NCBI GenBank assembly: GCA_903813345.2 | Contig: CAIIXF020000004.1 | Location: 5,043,525-5,107,524, forward strand | Length of the DNA: 64,000 nucleotides | From: Owenia fusiformis | Taxonomy: Eukaryota > Annelida > Polychaeta > Sabellida > Oweniidae | Direction: 5' to 3' | Shown here: positions 38,401-47,413 of the stretch, one piece after another | Layout: each line of letters begins with the position of its first letter | How positions within the stretch are numbered: position 1 is the first letter of the stretch | The notes under the pieces: model-generated | The model's database searches: none | Seen by the model: the letters and a program-made list of their open reading frames with translations, nothing else | Told to the model about the DNA's origin: nothing | Translations under genes and position numbers: made by a program

Positions 38401-41400
38401 ATTTATCCCTAAATTTTCATCGCAAAATTTATCCCAATTTGATCCCATTTTGTTATGATACTGTGAACACGGATGTTGTTCAATTAAATAGGGATACACA
38501 TTTCAACTTTTACTTGAACTTGTCCCGAAACTAAGTTAATTAAAATATCAAATCAAACTATTGATTCTTAGACTGTATTCTGTTTACGACCCCCAAACCA
38601 CGCTACCACACGAGGGTCGCGACAATACCAATCTTTCTTTTTATTCAATACTCTATCTACACATGAAAGATCATGAAGATTCTTTAATTATTGAGAAGTT
38701 ATTCCAAAATTAGTACTGGTACTGGTGGCTGGCCGATGAGTATTTTGTTCAAAATTGCATTCAGTTTTGAACAAAATACTCATCAGCCGGGCGCCGGTGT
38801 TGAAGATGGGAGAAAATCTGGCCACGGCATAAAGAATCGACGAGTATAGAAATCGGAAATAGGGTAGTATTGTGATTATGTTCTCGCTTGACTACCAGAG
38901 AACTTGCAGACTCTGTGATTTGGATGAAGTTGAAAATGAAATTCATTTTCTGATAAAATGTCCACACTATAAGCTCCTAAGGGATACCTTCTATAGAGAG
39001 ATTGTGCAAGAGCAATTGCCATATATAGACTTGAATAATGCAAATTCACTTTTGACATTTATTAGCCTAATGCTTGCCAAGAAGATTCAAAAACCTCTAG
39101 CAGCTCTTATTCATAATATGTATTCAAAAAGGCAATTTGACTATGGCAGATTATAGGAGTTACATTTGTGAAGTCCAGACTTGGTTAAAACTGATACTTT
39201 TTAGAATTAAAGATATAACTGGGCAGCAGGTGTGTGTCCCCAATCTGTTATAGTCATTTTCCAGCACTTGACTACAAAATTTATTGTATCAATACAGTTT
39301 ATTTATGCATGCATATTCATTTATTGTGATAATGGCCATTAATAGAAAATATTTGTCAAAGCATTTAAAGATGGCAGCATTGAATACTACTCTATCTAAA
39401 AGTGCTCTATTAAGTCAACTTTACTCTAGTCAATATTTCAATTACAATTAGATATACATTTAATGGTGTCTCCTAAGCCGATGCCGGCTGGTGGGTTTTT
39501 TAAAAAAAAGTATTTATTATATGATATTGAATGTAGTTTTTAAACCTGTGACACAGAAATAAAATATTTTAAACTAAACTATTTAAGGTAGTTCTAGAGT
39601 ATTTTAAACTGATTTTTGTTTCTTTAGGTCGAGCAAATGATACCTTCAGAGTTCAAGTACTGGCAGAAGGCGCCGACGTCATTTTTCAAGACTACACAGA
39701 CAAAGTTAAATATATGAAGAAACTCATGCTCCAGGGACTCAAGATGTACGGCGAGGAACGTTCGAATATAGTCAAGATCACCCAAAGTGAGGTCAACTTG
39801 TGTATGGATAAATTTGCCGCTGAAAACAACGAGCCGTTTTATTATGACGACGCTGTTGAAACGATGATTTTGAAAATCCTTGCAGAAGTAGTAAGTCGCC
39901 AATTTTCTTTCGAAACGATTTTTCATTTGATTCATGATAAAAATCGCATACATTTTGGACCATCTTTGGAAGGGAATGCATAGAACAAGCTTTTATAAAT
40001 AGAACATAAATAATTTAATTAGGCGACGGGACAGTAGTGTTATGATCCCCTCTATTAAAGTCAGTGGTGAGATCTTAACTTTACAATGTTTGATAGACTG
40101 CCAAAATATGAATATAAATAATAAGTAATAACGCGAATTAATTATATTATATATACATGATTACTTATATTACTACTATTAGTAATATTATATATGGCGA
40201 ACCCCCTGGCGACGGACCTGCATGTTTATATCGTCCTCACTGGCGGATCCAGGTGGCATGGTGAAAAGTTTTTTAGGGCCCCAAAAATCTTGTAGAGCCT
40301 CAAAAATGGGTCTTTAGGGCATAAATTGGACTTTTGGGCCTTTTTAGGCCAAATTGTCCAAATAGGGGCTTAATTTTTCAAAAGTTTGGCCCAATTTCTG
40401 GTTTTAGGGGCTTCGGCGCAGGCGCGTACATTTTCCTGACTTTCCTGTGGATCCCCCTCCTTGTAAGCTTCTGGATCAGCCAGCGGTCCTGACCGAACCA
40501 TAACAATTGGATAATAGTTCTTAGTTTCATGAAAAGGTGAATAAACTAATTTACTGATAAAACAGAAATTTAGTTTTTACTTTTTTGTTATTAGATAGCT
40601 GGAGTTCAGTTTAAGGACGAGCACCCTTACATCAAACAAATTGCCGAGGTGCAAGCTAAGGCTGGAAGAGTAATGTCAGCAGGCAATGGAGTAGAGCTTG
40701 ACATGTTCCCATGGCTACGCTTTTTCGGAAATCAAAACTATAAAATACTGACGGAGGCGTGTAAAACAAGAAACATTGTTTTGGCGGATATGCGGAAAGA
40801 ATGTGAGGTAATAATAAAATTGATATTTGAACCAGGTGCTGATGGGAAAAGACAAAAAAGGTTTACCACAGTTAAGAAAATGAAACATCTAAAGAGATAT
40901 TTGATTTGTAGCAATTAAGTTTCATTGTATACCTAGTGTGAAGTGATTATTACACATCCAACCCGGAATCCATTTCCAGTGCTGCTCCAGGACACAATTT
41001 TATTCTTTACTATACATTTTGATTTTTCCAAACTTCGATTTCCTCAACATACGATACAATTTGAATTTACCATAAATAAAGTTTTCTTATCGTACATAAC
41101 TTTACTTCTTTACACTACAGGAAGTGTAAGTTGTCACTCGTTAGTTCGCGTAGTTTTATCTTCAGTTGATCGCCCGTAGTAATGCATTACGTTTTGTTTT
41201 TTAAACCCTTTGTTGGTCAATTAGATAAAAAAAAAGTTATTTTTACCACTAAACAACATCATAGGTATAAATCGTTTATCGTGCCACATTATCCCTCGGT
41301 TCTCAGAGATCAATGGGCCTCCCAAGGTCGGATCATATATCATTGAAAACCTTGGGCATATATGCTGAGATGCTTAACCATATATTACATTATTGACCAT

Positions 41401-42997
41401 GCGTTGGGTAATATTCTCTGCCACAGTAATGACATACTCTATCGAACATAGTATTCATTACATTATCATGTATATTTTGTATTTTGCCCCATGTGTATGT
41501 TGAGGTTGAAGTAATATTGTTTATGTTCGGAATGCCTTTAACTTTATCCGGTAAAAATGTTATTAAACATTACTGAGAATTGAAAAAGTCATCAGGATAG
41601 AATAGGGGGATGAATTGTGCTGTCCCGGCTACTAAGTACTTAATTTTAAAATATTGTAGAAATCCATTGAATCTAACCACAGCGTCATGGGAGTATTCAT
41701 AAAAGCCCAAAGAGACCCCTTAACACCGCACCAAATATCAGATTCTAACATCATTACGGCGTCGGCGAATCTCATTGGTGCAGGATTAACCACGACAAAA
41801 GGCACAATCTCTGGGTTATTTCTGCTACTAATGAGGCATCCAGATATACAGACAAAGCTTCAAGAAGAAGTTGACCAAGTTGTCGGCAAAGACCGGAATC
41901 CGAGTGTTGACGATAAAGAAAACATGCCGTACCTTCAAGCGACGCTTATCGAAGTGTTACGTTATTTGTCACATGTGCCAATTTCGGTACCCCATAAAAC
42001 TTTGGTAGACACGAGTGTTGCAGGATATGATGTTCCAAAGGGAACACAGGTAAAACTCACACACTAACTAAAAGAACTGTGTAACCATTTAGATTAAACA
42101 TAGTTCCCTTTGGAAAAGAAACCAAACGATCGTTTTTTAGTTTTAATGATTTCATAGAAATGTATTTCAAGTCAAAAGGATTAAGCTTTACCCACAGTTA
42201 GTATTTAATAATTTCATGTTCTTATCTTTTCGAATTCGAAGGTTTGGACGAACATATTTGCGATGCACCACGATCCCTCATTGTTTCCTGATCCTTGGCA
42301 GTTTAAGCCAGAACGTTGGTTGGATGATGATGGTTATCTGGTATCTCTGGAGGAACGAAATAAGTGAGTAATTACCTACCGATTGTATTGTTCTAGATTG
42401 TATTGATCCTTTTTTCAAAGTCAGTTTTTATCTGTGATTCTTTGTGCTACAGAATTGACAATGCAATTTAAATTACACACGTCGACGACTAAGTCATCAC
42501 TTTTTGTTGAACATACTTGTAAAAACCATAGTTACCCAACCTCAACATCATAAATAATGATTTTTAACATTAGGGATTTTAAGCTTGCAATATTTAACAC
42601 AACCTCAACGTGAATGGAAAATATTTAAGCAATGCATTTGTATGGGCGATCGGTCATACGTATAGGTCGTCGTTTCGATTTTATATGCAAGCTTAAATTC
42701 CCTAATATACAGAAATAGCGAGAACGTAAAAGTTTGTATGTACTCGAATCATTGAATGAGACGAATTTTATTCATATTTATTTTAGAGCTATCTCATTTG
42801 GAGCTGGTCGACGTGTTTGTGTCGGGGAACAGTTTGCAAGAACCAGATTATTCCTGTTTTGTGCTACATTGTTGCAGAAATTTACGATCAGTCCACCAGA
42901 TGACTCTCAAAGTCCGTCACCTGATCCACGTGACTTTCCTCTCGGAATTGTACTCCACCCTGTGCCATTTCAAATCAAGGCAATAGCGAGACAATAA
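23470..42997 (+). CDS. Cytochrome P450 gene B, CYP2-clan type, six exons, intact
   Basis: Exons: 23470-23758, 39628-39890, 40595-40807, 41660-42049, 42242-42363, 42787-42997; all junctions are GT/AG and the joined frame is open for 495 aa, the normal P450 length. Residues 1-19 form the hydrophobic ER anchor; KIPGPKGIPIFGN (30-42) is the hinge; helix K has E353-VL-R356; PERW is at 408-411; the heme loop is FGAGRRVCVG with ligand C437. Helix C reads V123-K-Y-M-K127 instead of WxxxR, and helix I reads A296-G-L-T-T-T instead of AGx(D/E)T(T/S). Expected role: ER monooxygenase using P450 reductase, substrate unknown. Intron 1 is 15.9 kb because it took up a 10-kb LTR element, another 3-kb insert and a LINE fragment, so efficient splicing is the main doubt about activity. 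The start MLVYILLGCFAF matches copy D. Confidence 0.9.
23761..24620 (+). repeat. Intron 1 segment shared by genes B and D
   Basis: 23850-24620 aligns with 58490-60030. Shared landmarks are CAGGAGACATAGGATATGTT, CCCACGCCAAAGTAAGCATT and GTGTGGAAAGAGGGTTAT. From about 24397 it contains CACTGGCGGATCCAGAATCT, a hAT-like end with no visible partner. D carries an extra foldback element (58695-59432) at the B position about 24066. Confidence 0.75.
24620..27900. mobile_element. ~3-kb insert with TAGGCRCGCAGTTTG subterminal repeats
   Basis: This stretch is absent from gene D intron 1. CACGGTGCCCATGTC at 24724-24738 is inverse to GACATGGACACCGTG at 27668-27682. Around these ends and inside lie about nine copies of a 15-bp word TAGGC(A/G)CGCAGTTTG or its inverse (24754, 24782, 26847, 26878, 27187, 27209, 27241, 27619, 27642). 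The order of + and - copies near the left end mirrors that near the right end. This looks like a TIR transposon with transposase-binding subterminal repeats. No transposase recognised; exact borders uncertain. Confidence 0.55.
27921..28043. mobile_element. Foldback MITE, family 1, gene B intron 1
   Basis: The ends TTGGGTCACATTTGCTCCGA and TCGGAGCAAATGAGACTC pair, and the centre GTATTCGATTTTGAACAAAATACTCGATC matches the family core. It is a diverged relative of 5527-5670. Confidence 0.7.
28044..28449 (+). repeat. Gene B intron 1 segment shared with D, left of the LTR element
   Basis: ATAAGAAGTGATCGCCAGAT through GATGCTATGCAAGCATAC matches about 60085-60488 in gene D. The open frames here are not conserved and no gene is inferred. 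Confidence 0.7.
28450..31096 (+). repeat. 5' LTR (2647 bp)
   Basis: It begins TGTGACGATCC and ends GGGTCGCGACA, so it has TG...CA ends. It contains C-runs near 29442, 29834 and 30127 and a cluster of TTATCCC words (about 30775-30925). A 94-codon antisense frame (30396-30680) occurs in both LTRs simply because they are copies. ATTAATAAATAG near 30029 could serve as a polyadenylation signal, but this is not proven. Confidence 0.93.
31101..31118 (+). other. Primer-binding site, tRNA-Leu type
   Basis: TGGTGGCAGCGGTGGGAT lies 4 nt after the 5' LTR. It is complementary to the 3' end (with CCA) of animal tRNA-Leu of the AAG type as I recall it (ATCCCACCGCTGCCACCA). A full-length 18-nt match supports minus-strand priming by tRNA-Leu. 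Confidence 0.85.
31225..34377 (+). CDS. gag: Gag polyprotein with two CCHC zinc knuckles
   Basis: The open frame is 1050 codons from the ATG at 31225 (context ACAATGT). Residues 1 to about 765 are low-complexity, rich in Pro, Ser and Lys, probably disordered, with recurring GAYGG-like words. Residues about 769-932 (PLFNGKCSLSAFLIQF, MVRSLEGEAVNVL, YEPPEQSNHARAEL) match the capsid-type retrotransposon Gag domain of Ty3/Gypsy elements. Two knuckles follow: C1001-x2-C-x4-H-x4-C1014 and C1029-x2-C-x4-H-x4-C1042, expected to bind RNA. The protein should assemble particles and package element RNA. At 1050 aa it is much longer than usual Gags because of the N-terminal extension. It ends in a normal stop with no pol in any frame after it. 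The frame is intact, consistent with a young copy. Confidence 0.92.
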   Translation: MSEKSDIFNLAKRTPLHMSESTERPLSSQKLQAEAFDTIIPGWFDDSEVVLGHQHLNEQELKFAQDDTLPLQSSATTPPPIKRPSFKVSPPVKLPRIPKLPLDRPRPLPKGRLFNPLLKMVKQDTKDPKSDLNLVSSKNGEKSVSSRGGAYEPPIAGAPGSLEKETLMGAYGGMPSKTSPLKPLPANGTRATAKQAFSPLSLAPYLKTDLGTNDQRVLHPKYERKSDSQIAKSFELQKPLDKLSTRGTFRFRKPLDVQTHPHAYPGKPSNASTHTAGRKSGHGLMTSTKVSSHGRSASHGSLSDSNPSKHSMHTSPLLPTANQKNEPQSWPNKFQSSPFRPLLPPIKITDIPRFRPKTLDFSHSRNLTLKSPINVKQERKDNYTKPNYDLVGHSSKTGVVKDVQVNYHLSPIAPVPLTPHGDDMLQEAYGGELLKQTLQSSLLIPSDRIPISMCNDLKYTRGLPKEALSADESYDLNRDFQLLNAPKVTKEITQLSEPSKLKHAEFLTDQTVSNSGIKSKSYECMHQPKSTLCRQDLKRPNDRVLCESSKSPPCKIQVVDKSDMFSLSDKSSQSTEFSPNCRQPYCLPKSVDQTYDSDLETRLWLDAQKPGYNRSAPPSHEMSARDASSVCTPCQKFPFKQGVNEDYARSSQAASLFPSPEYETAVDFSDLCDVEYSKKCPSYHTKTRQRPFDYMNNSDKYESAMENSFPSLRSTVMSRSKVNPSSPGLYRQIEKPNDLFISSPNTSDQESYTGVEKQRRGTSFSGKEMKAPLFNGKCSLSAFLIQFRLVSNINGWTDEESAIFMVRSLEGEAVNVLDDLDDEDLPTLASIINVLKINYEPPEQSNHARAELKHKFRGNNEPLEKLAHDIRKLSRQAFGKSSMSKKTIDDLATQAFIDALNNEELESKLSFSNPKTLNEALTMALQYEAFFKGRKKRLESFQDPGICATPTPVQVNSSTSLSLSENDVMEIVEQKIEALARNLTQTITKEKPDSKLKRKYCKICDSGSHSVFDCTKRHPNSKVPGATVCFYCGQDTHCVNACPSLKGRLS
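34378..35964 (+). other. Spacer between gag and polypurine tract, pol missing
   Basis: About 1.6 kb with only short frames (up to 88 codons). None shows the protease D(T/S)G, RT YxDD or integrase HHCC/DDE motifs. The last codons before the polypurine tract, with TTCGAGGACGAACTG, resemble the sequence that usually closes Gypsy pol, so pol was probably lost by internal deletion or replacement. Confidence 0.6.
35965..35977 (+). other. Polypurine tract
   Basis: AAAGGGGGAGCAG abuts the TGTGACG start of the 3' LTR, the expected plus-strand priming site. Confidence 0.85.
35978..38624 (+). repeat. 3' LTR (2647 bp)
   Basis: Same length as the 5' LTR at a constant offset of 7528 bp. Differences seen are T30394 against A37922, one C-run longer by one base near 37364 and one shorter by one near 37656. 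Confidence 0.93.
38731..38790. mobile_element. Foldback MITE core, family 1, gene B intron 1
   Basis: CCGATGAGTATTTTGTTCAA pairs with TTGAACAAAATACTCATCAG around a short loop. It is shared with gene D at about 60660-60720, where the outer left arm is longer; the B copy has lost it. Confidence 0.75.
38892..39577 (+). mobile_element. 5'-truncated LINE fragment in gene B intron 1
   Basis: This segment interrupts intron sequence that is continuous in gene D (GACTATTTTAGG near 60817). A short ACTA duplication is possible. The frame to 39156 encodes QRTCRLCDLDEVENEIHFLI then KCPHY, the C-x2-C...H...C knuckle that ends many non-LTR polyproteins. It ends with AGAAATAAAATATTTTAAAC, a typical tail. 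Different family from the insert at 22011-23167. Confidence 0.75.
40238..40485. mobile_element. hAT-like MITE, gene B intron 2
   Basis: Ends CACTGGCGGATCCAGG and CTTCTGGATCAGCCAGCG pair, flanked by GTCCT on both sides (40233-40237, 40486-40490). The inside is rich in spaced GGGCC words. The same element at the same site occurs in gene D intron 2 (61355-61607), so it predates the duplication. A hAT origin would need an 8-bp duplication; only 5 bp match here. Confidence 0.65.
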
Positions 42998-43500
42998 AAC
43001 AAAGCATGGGATCTAAGTATATGGATATACTACATCCTTGACACAGACGATATTTTAGGGTCTCTTAGGTTTTGGACGATAAACTCAAAACAATAAGCCA
43101 TTATTACAAAATAGCCCTGGTATCGTAATTGAACCTAACTGAATGGGAGGACAAGTTTTAGAGAAATTGTACGGGAACGTGAATACGATGTTGACGCCCT
43201 CTTAAACCCCTCTTAATTTAGACGTCTTTTCAATGAAAACGTTGAAAACAGTGATATTTTGCCCCTGAGCATGTAACACCATTACTAAAGAATATGGTTC
43301 CAGAAGTTGTATGTTTCTAATAAGACGTATTTATTTTTTGGCACTTGTATATCACTTTGACCTGGAAATTTACGAGATAAGGTTAATGTAAGCAGAATTT
43401 ATTACAGCATATATGAGTCTGTTAAAAAGGGTTACAATAACCTTTTCAAGAACCTAGTCACTGCATTGTGGAAATGTAGAATTTACGAATAAAACCTAAA
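42998..43500 (+). other. B-C intergenic spacer
   Basis: About 500 bp between the stop of gene B and the start of copy C, with no recognised gene or repeat. Its first 100 bp vaguely resemble the flank after copy C. Confidence 0.4.
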
Positions 43501-45670
43501 ATGTTAACCTTCATTCTTCTAGGCTGTTTTGCTTTTTTAGTGTGTTTGTTTATCAAAACATAGTACAAATGAGAAATCAAGGATTATCGCAAAGATCCCG
43601 GGACCTAAAGGGATACCAATATTTGGAAATGCTCTTCAAGTTGATTTTGAACATGTTCACAAAGATTTACTGAAATGAACTGAGGAGTATGGTCCAATCT
43701 TCAAGTTGAACTTTGCTGGGAACTTGGTTGTTGTACTTAACAGCTACGATTTCATCTACGAAGCTTTAGTCACAAAATCAACGGATTTTGCAGGTGAGAT
43801 CATCAGTTACATCATCGTGAAATCAATGGTTCAAAATCCGTATCTGATTTTTGTAAGAAATAAAACCAGACCATATGTATTATTAAGTCAACAAATTATG
43901 ACATTTCGGAATATAAAAATTGTATTGTATAACATAATTAAGCCCATCGACATCAAAAATTTAAACAATACATACTAAAGTAACGGCACATCAGGCCAGA
44001 TATAAGCCATTGAAAAGAGTAGATAGGCTGATTGGTCGTTACACTAATCTTCTCGTCAGATTTCTATGACTTTGACTGTCTGTGACAGTGCATAATGATG
44101 AGATTATAATTCGCCTGAATAATAGGCTTACTTTGTACGTTTATCGAAGTTTGTACGCTTATCGACGTTTTACGTTATTTGTCACACGTGCCAATTGCTA
44201 TACCCCATAAAACTTTGGTAGACACGAGTGTTGCAGGCTATGATGTTCTAAAGAGTACACAGGTAATACTCGTACGATATGTTCTAAAGCATGAACTGTG
44301 TAAACATATATTCGGACTAACATAATTCCCGTAGAATTCGGGAGAAGCAGAACGACTTAAAGGAATTTCAAAACGGAAGGATATTCCACTACATACAGTC
44401 AGAATTTTAACGATTTTATTTTCTTAATTATTTTTTTAAGGTTTGGACGAACATATTTGCGATGCACCACGATCCCTCGTTGTTTCCCGATCCTTGGCAG
44501 TTTAAGCCAGAACGTTGGTTGGATGATGACGGTAAACTGGTTTCTTTTGAGGAAAGAAACAAGTGAGAGTGATTACTTACTCCATTAGGAATAGTAGACA
44601 CAACTCATGCAAATTGACCTTTTTCAATATAAATGGAAAAATAGATGGCATCATGGGTATTGGTAGGGCTAGGGTTAGGCTAAAATACATGTAAATGTAT
44701 TGCCAGAGTCACTTAATTTCTTGATTCAAAAGGTAATTCCATTTGGATCAACTTACATCTATTAAAAACGAGACTTTAGCGAGCTCTTAAAGCTATGGAA
44801 AAGGACCATTGAGGGGAAAGTAAGGACTAAACACAAATTATGTTCCCAACGACAAGTCGTGCTAATATTTGGCACATTAGTCCAGAATTGAAATAGCTTT
44901 ATTTTTTATACATAAATTTATTCCTTTAGTTAACAATAATATAAAAGCAATTGATTGTCAAAGTTTTATAAAAAACTTTAGCGGCAATTTTAGCTCTATA
45001 GAATTTGGAGCCATGAGGTTAAGAATTGACTCCCGGGGATTGACTGTGGATAGGGGGACAGTCATTATGAAAACCCTGTACACTCTGATGCCAAATTATA
45101 TACTTTGATGACTAGCCCTGTATACACTGGAAATTGCGTTTCAATCGTTCTATATTGTATTGACCATTTTTCAAAGTAAGTTTTTACTAGTATCTGCGAC
45201 TTTTTAAGCTATAGATTTGACAGTACACTGACGCCATCCAAATTATACACGCACGTTTACGACGCAGTCATCGCTTTCTGTTGCATAAACATGTTAAAAT
45301 CACAGTAACACATCAGCCCAATATCTGTAAACAATAACGTTATTCTCTGATTGATTCTTATACTAGATATGGTATATAGAAATACCGAAAGGTAAAAGTT
45401 TCTTATTTATATACTCGAATCATTGAATGAGTAACAAATTGTATCCATTATATTTATTTTAGAGCTATGCATTTGGAGCTGGCCGACGTGTGTGTTGGGG
45501 AACAATTTGCCAGAACCAGATTATTTCTGTTCAGTGCTACATTGTTGCAGGAATCCACGATTTGTCCACCAGATGACTCTCAAAGTCCGTCACCTGACCC
45601 ACGTGACTTTTCTCTCGGAATTGTACTCCATCCTGGGACATTCAGAATCAAAGCAATAGCGAGACAATAA
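43501..45670 (+). pseudogene. Cytochrome P450 copy C, decayed pseudogene
   Basis: Remnants are exon 1 (43501-43793, one extra base, in-frame TAG at 43561 and the Trp of LKWTEEYG changed to TGA at 43676), the 3' third of exon 4 (44155-44262, no acceptor), exon 5 (44441-44562, intact) and exon 6 (45463-45670). Exons 2, 3 and most of 4 are deleted. In the exon 4 remnant the ExxR glutamate is Asp (DVLR). In exon 6, a 1-nt and a 2-nt deletion bracket the heme loop, so FGAGRR reads LELAD while the frame is restored at CVGE. No functional P450 can be made. The 3' half and intron 5 resemble gene B, while the downstream flank resembles that of gene A. Confidence 0.92.
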
Positions 45671-46530
45671 AGCAAATCGTGAGGTATAAGTAATGGATAT
45701 AAGTGGTTCACATGGAAAATTAAAACATCCTTGTATGGTGTTTTGTATCAAAATTCGATACAATATCATATGCGAAAATTTCTTGAAAGCCCATGCTTAA
45801 ATCGAATAAATATTTTCAAAAAATCACAAAAATGCAACTTAAACTCAAATATGTACTAAATCGATAAATTAGTAATGTTAAATAGAATCTTGAATCAAAC
45901 ATATGCAGTATGTGCATCGCATATACTTTCGATTTGCAAACTTTTGCATGATGGTAGAAAACAACCTACTTTTTCACCCATTGAAATACATGTAAAATTG
46001 ACAAAGTTCAAATCACAATTTCTCAAATCCCAGCCCATCGAATGCTCGCATTCATTCAGATCATGTAGTCCTATTCAAAAACTTCCCGTTTGGTTATATG
46101 GTCAGAAAAATATCTCACGAACGAAAAAAGATTTTGCTACATTTATAAGCGAGCATTGATTTTGGGGTCTGTAAAAACTACGTAGGACCTGATTATCCCA
46201 TTGATTTACTGAGACCGCCAAAAAAATAATTCAATTTTTCGGTTCAAAATTATAATCTGTCAGCGCTCCTTGACACGTCTACTAGTTAGTACCAAACATT
46301 AATTGTCAATACAAGTACAAATATACGTGCCATACGTCTACAAAGAAGCAAACTAGTGTTTTAAGTACTACTTTTCCCACTTGTCCTTTTTCAGGACGAC
46401 CTTGTGTGCAGGGACATTATCCCAGTGAAGACATAGATCTTTGTATAACTTTTAATGTAATTTTTAAAGACTTCGTTACTTTTGGATGACATTCTCTTAA
46501 CAACAATAAATAATTTCTACAAAATCAGTA
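45671..46530 (+). other. 3' flank of copy C
   Basis: No gene recognised. From about 46430 it matches the flank of gene A (16272 onward). A 94-codon frame at 45875-46159 has no recognisable features. Confidence 0.45.
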
Positions 46531-46925
46531 ACGTAATCTACAGGCATCAAATTAAGAAGTGAAATATTCCTTATCACTAGGACGACCTGCTTAATAAACT
46601 GACTTTGTCAACAACAACAAAATCGTCAAAAAGGTCACTGGAAAACTATCAACTATTGACCTAAAAAAACTTCCATGAACTGTCAATGACGAACCGGAAA
46701 TGCATGTTTTCTTTACTTTGTTGGACAAGCATAGCTTATTAAATTTCTAATAAGGTCTGGAATGACAATTTTTCTTTGTTTCATTCATATATATCTATAT
46801 TTGAATTTGAATTCAAAAATTTGAATTCAACCATGTTTCTTTTTTCTATCTCTTTCAATCCTCCAAAAATCCATTACTTGTTCATTTATTGATTATTCCG
46901 TCTTATCTTGCCTTGTTTTGCTCAT
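46530..46925 (+). repeat. C-D intergenic, block matching 19800-20160
   Basis: Shared strings include TGAAATATTCCTTATCACTA, AACTGACTTTGTCAACAA and CCATTACTTGTTCATT. Alignment stops after CTTGTTTTG at 46920, where the A-B copy continues differently. Confidence 0.7.
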
Positions 46926-46961
46926 TATTTACCCTGTGACAACGGCTATATTTTTCACATT

Positions 46962-47413
46962 AAAGGAGGATTGAAATTAGCGCAACTGATTTTGGACAGT
47001 CATATGTATAAGTGATTCCTTCAGGGGTTTTAAAAATATCCTTTATGGGTGACCAAAATTGGCTGAAAGCAATGGATCGCATGAGTTTTTCCTATGGGAA
47101 AATAACATTGGAAATATTGTTTACCACTTTATCTAAAAGGAATCACTTATTCCTTTTAAGGGATTAACTGTGTGTCAAAACGCAACGTATTGATGCAAGA
47201 AAAAGGAGTTGAAAATCAGGAAAACATTTCAGAAAAAACATGTGGGTGGGTTGTTTACATCTACCCTGTCTCAAAGTCGAAATTATTTTATCATCTCTTT
47301 CCTGACGGTAATGCATTGGCCTAACGTATGCATCTGTTTAAATCCCCAGAAAAAAGGCCAAAATCCAACATATGACTGTCCAAAATATGTTGCGCTAATT
47401 TCCCTCCTCCTTT
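46962..47413. mobile_element. MITE with ~45-bp TIRs
   Basis: AAAGGAGGATTGAAATTAGC at the left is inverse to GCTAATTTCCCTCCTCCTTT at the right, and TTTTGGACAGTCATATG continues the match inward. It lies in the part of C-D that has no counterpart in A-B. No coding capacity; superfamily not resolved. Confidence 0.75.

Larger units (their letters stand above)
28450..38624 (+). mobile_element. Gag-only LTR retrotransposon, Ty3/Gypsy class, with 2.65-kb LTRs
   Basis: A complete 10,175-bp insertion in intron 1 of gene B, in the gene's orientation. Order: 5' LTR, primer-binding site, Gag ORF, ~1.6-kb spacer, polypurine tract, 3' LTR. It is flanked by a 4-bp duplication ATAC (28446-28449, 38625-38628); the paralogous site in gene D (about 60485) is empty. 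The two LTRs are equal in length, and I see one substitution (30394 T / 37922 A) and two C-run length changes between them. That means a recent insertion. No protease, RT, RNase H or integrase frame exists anywhere inside, so it must have been copied by enzymes from another element. The LTRs are unusually long for this class. Confidence 0.92.
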
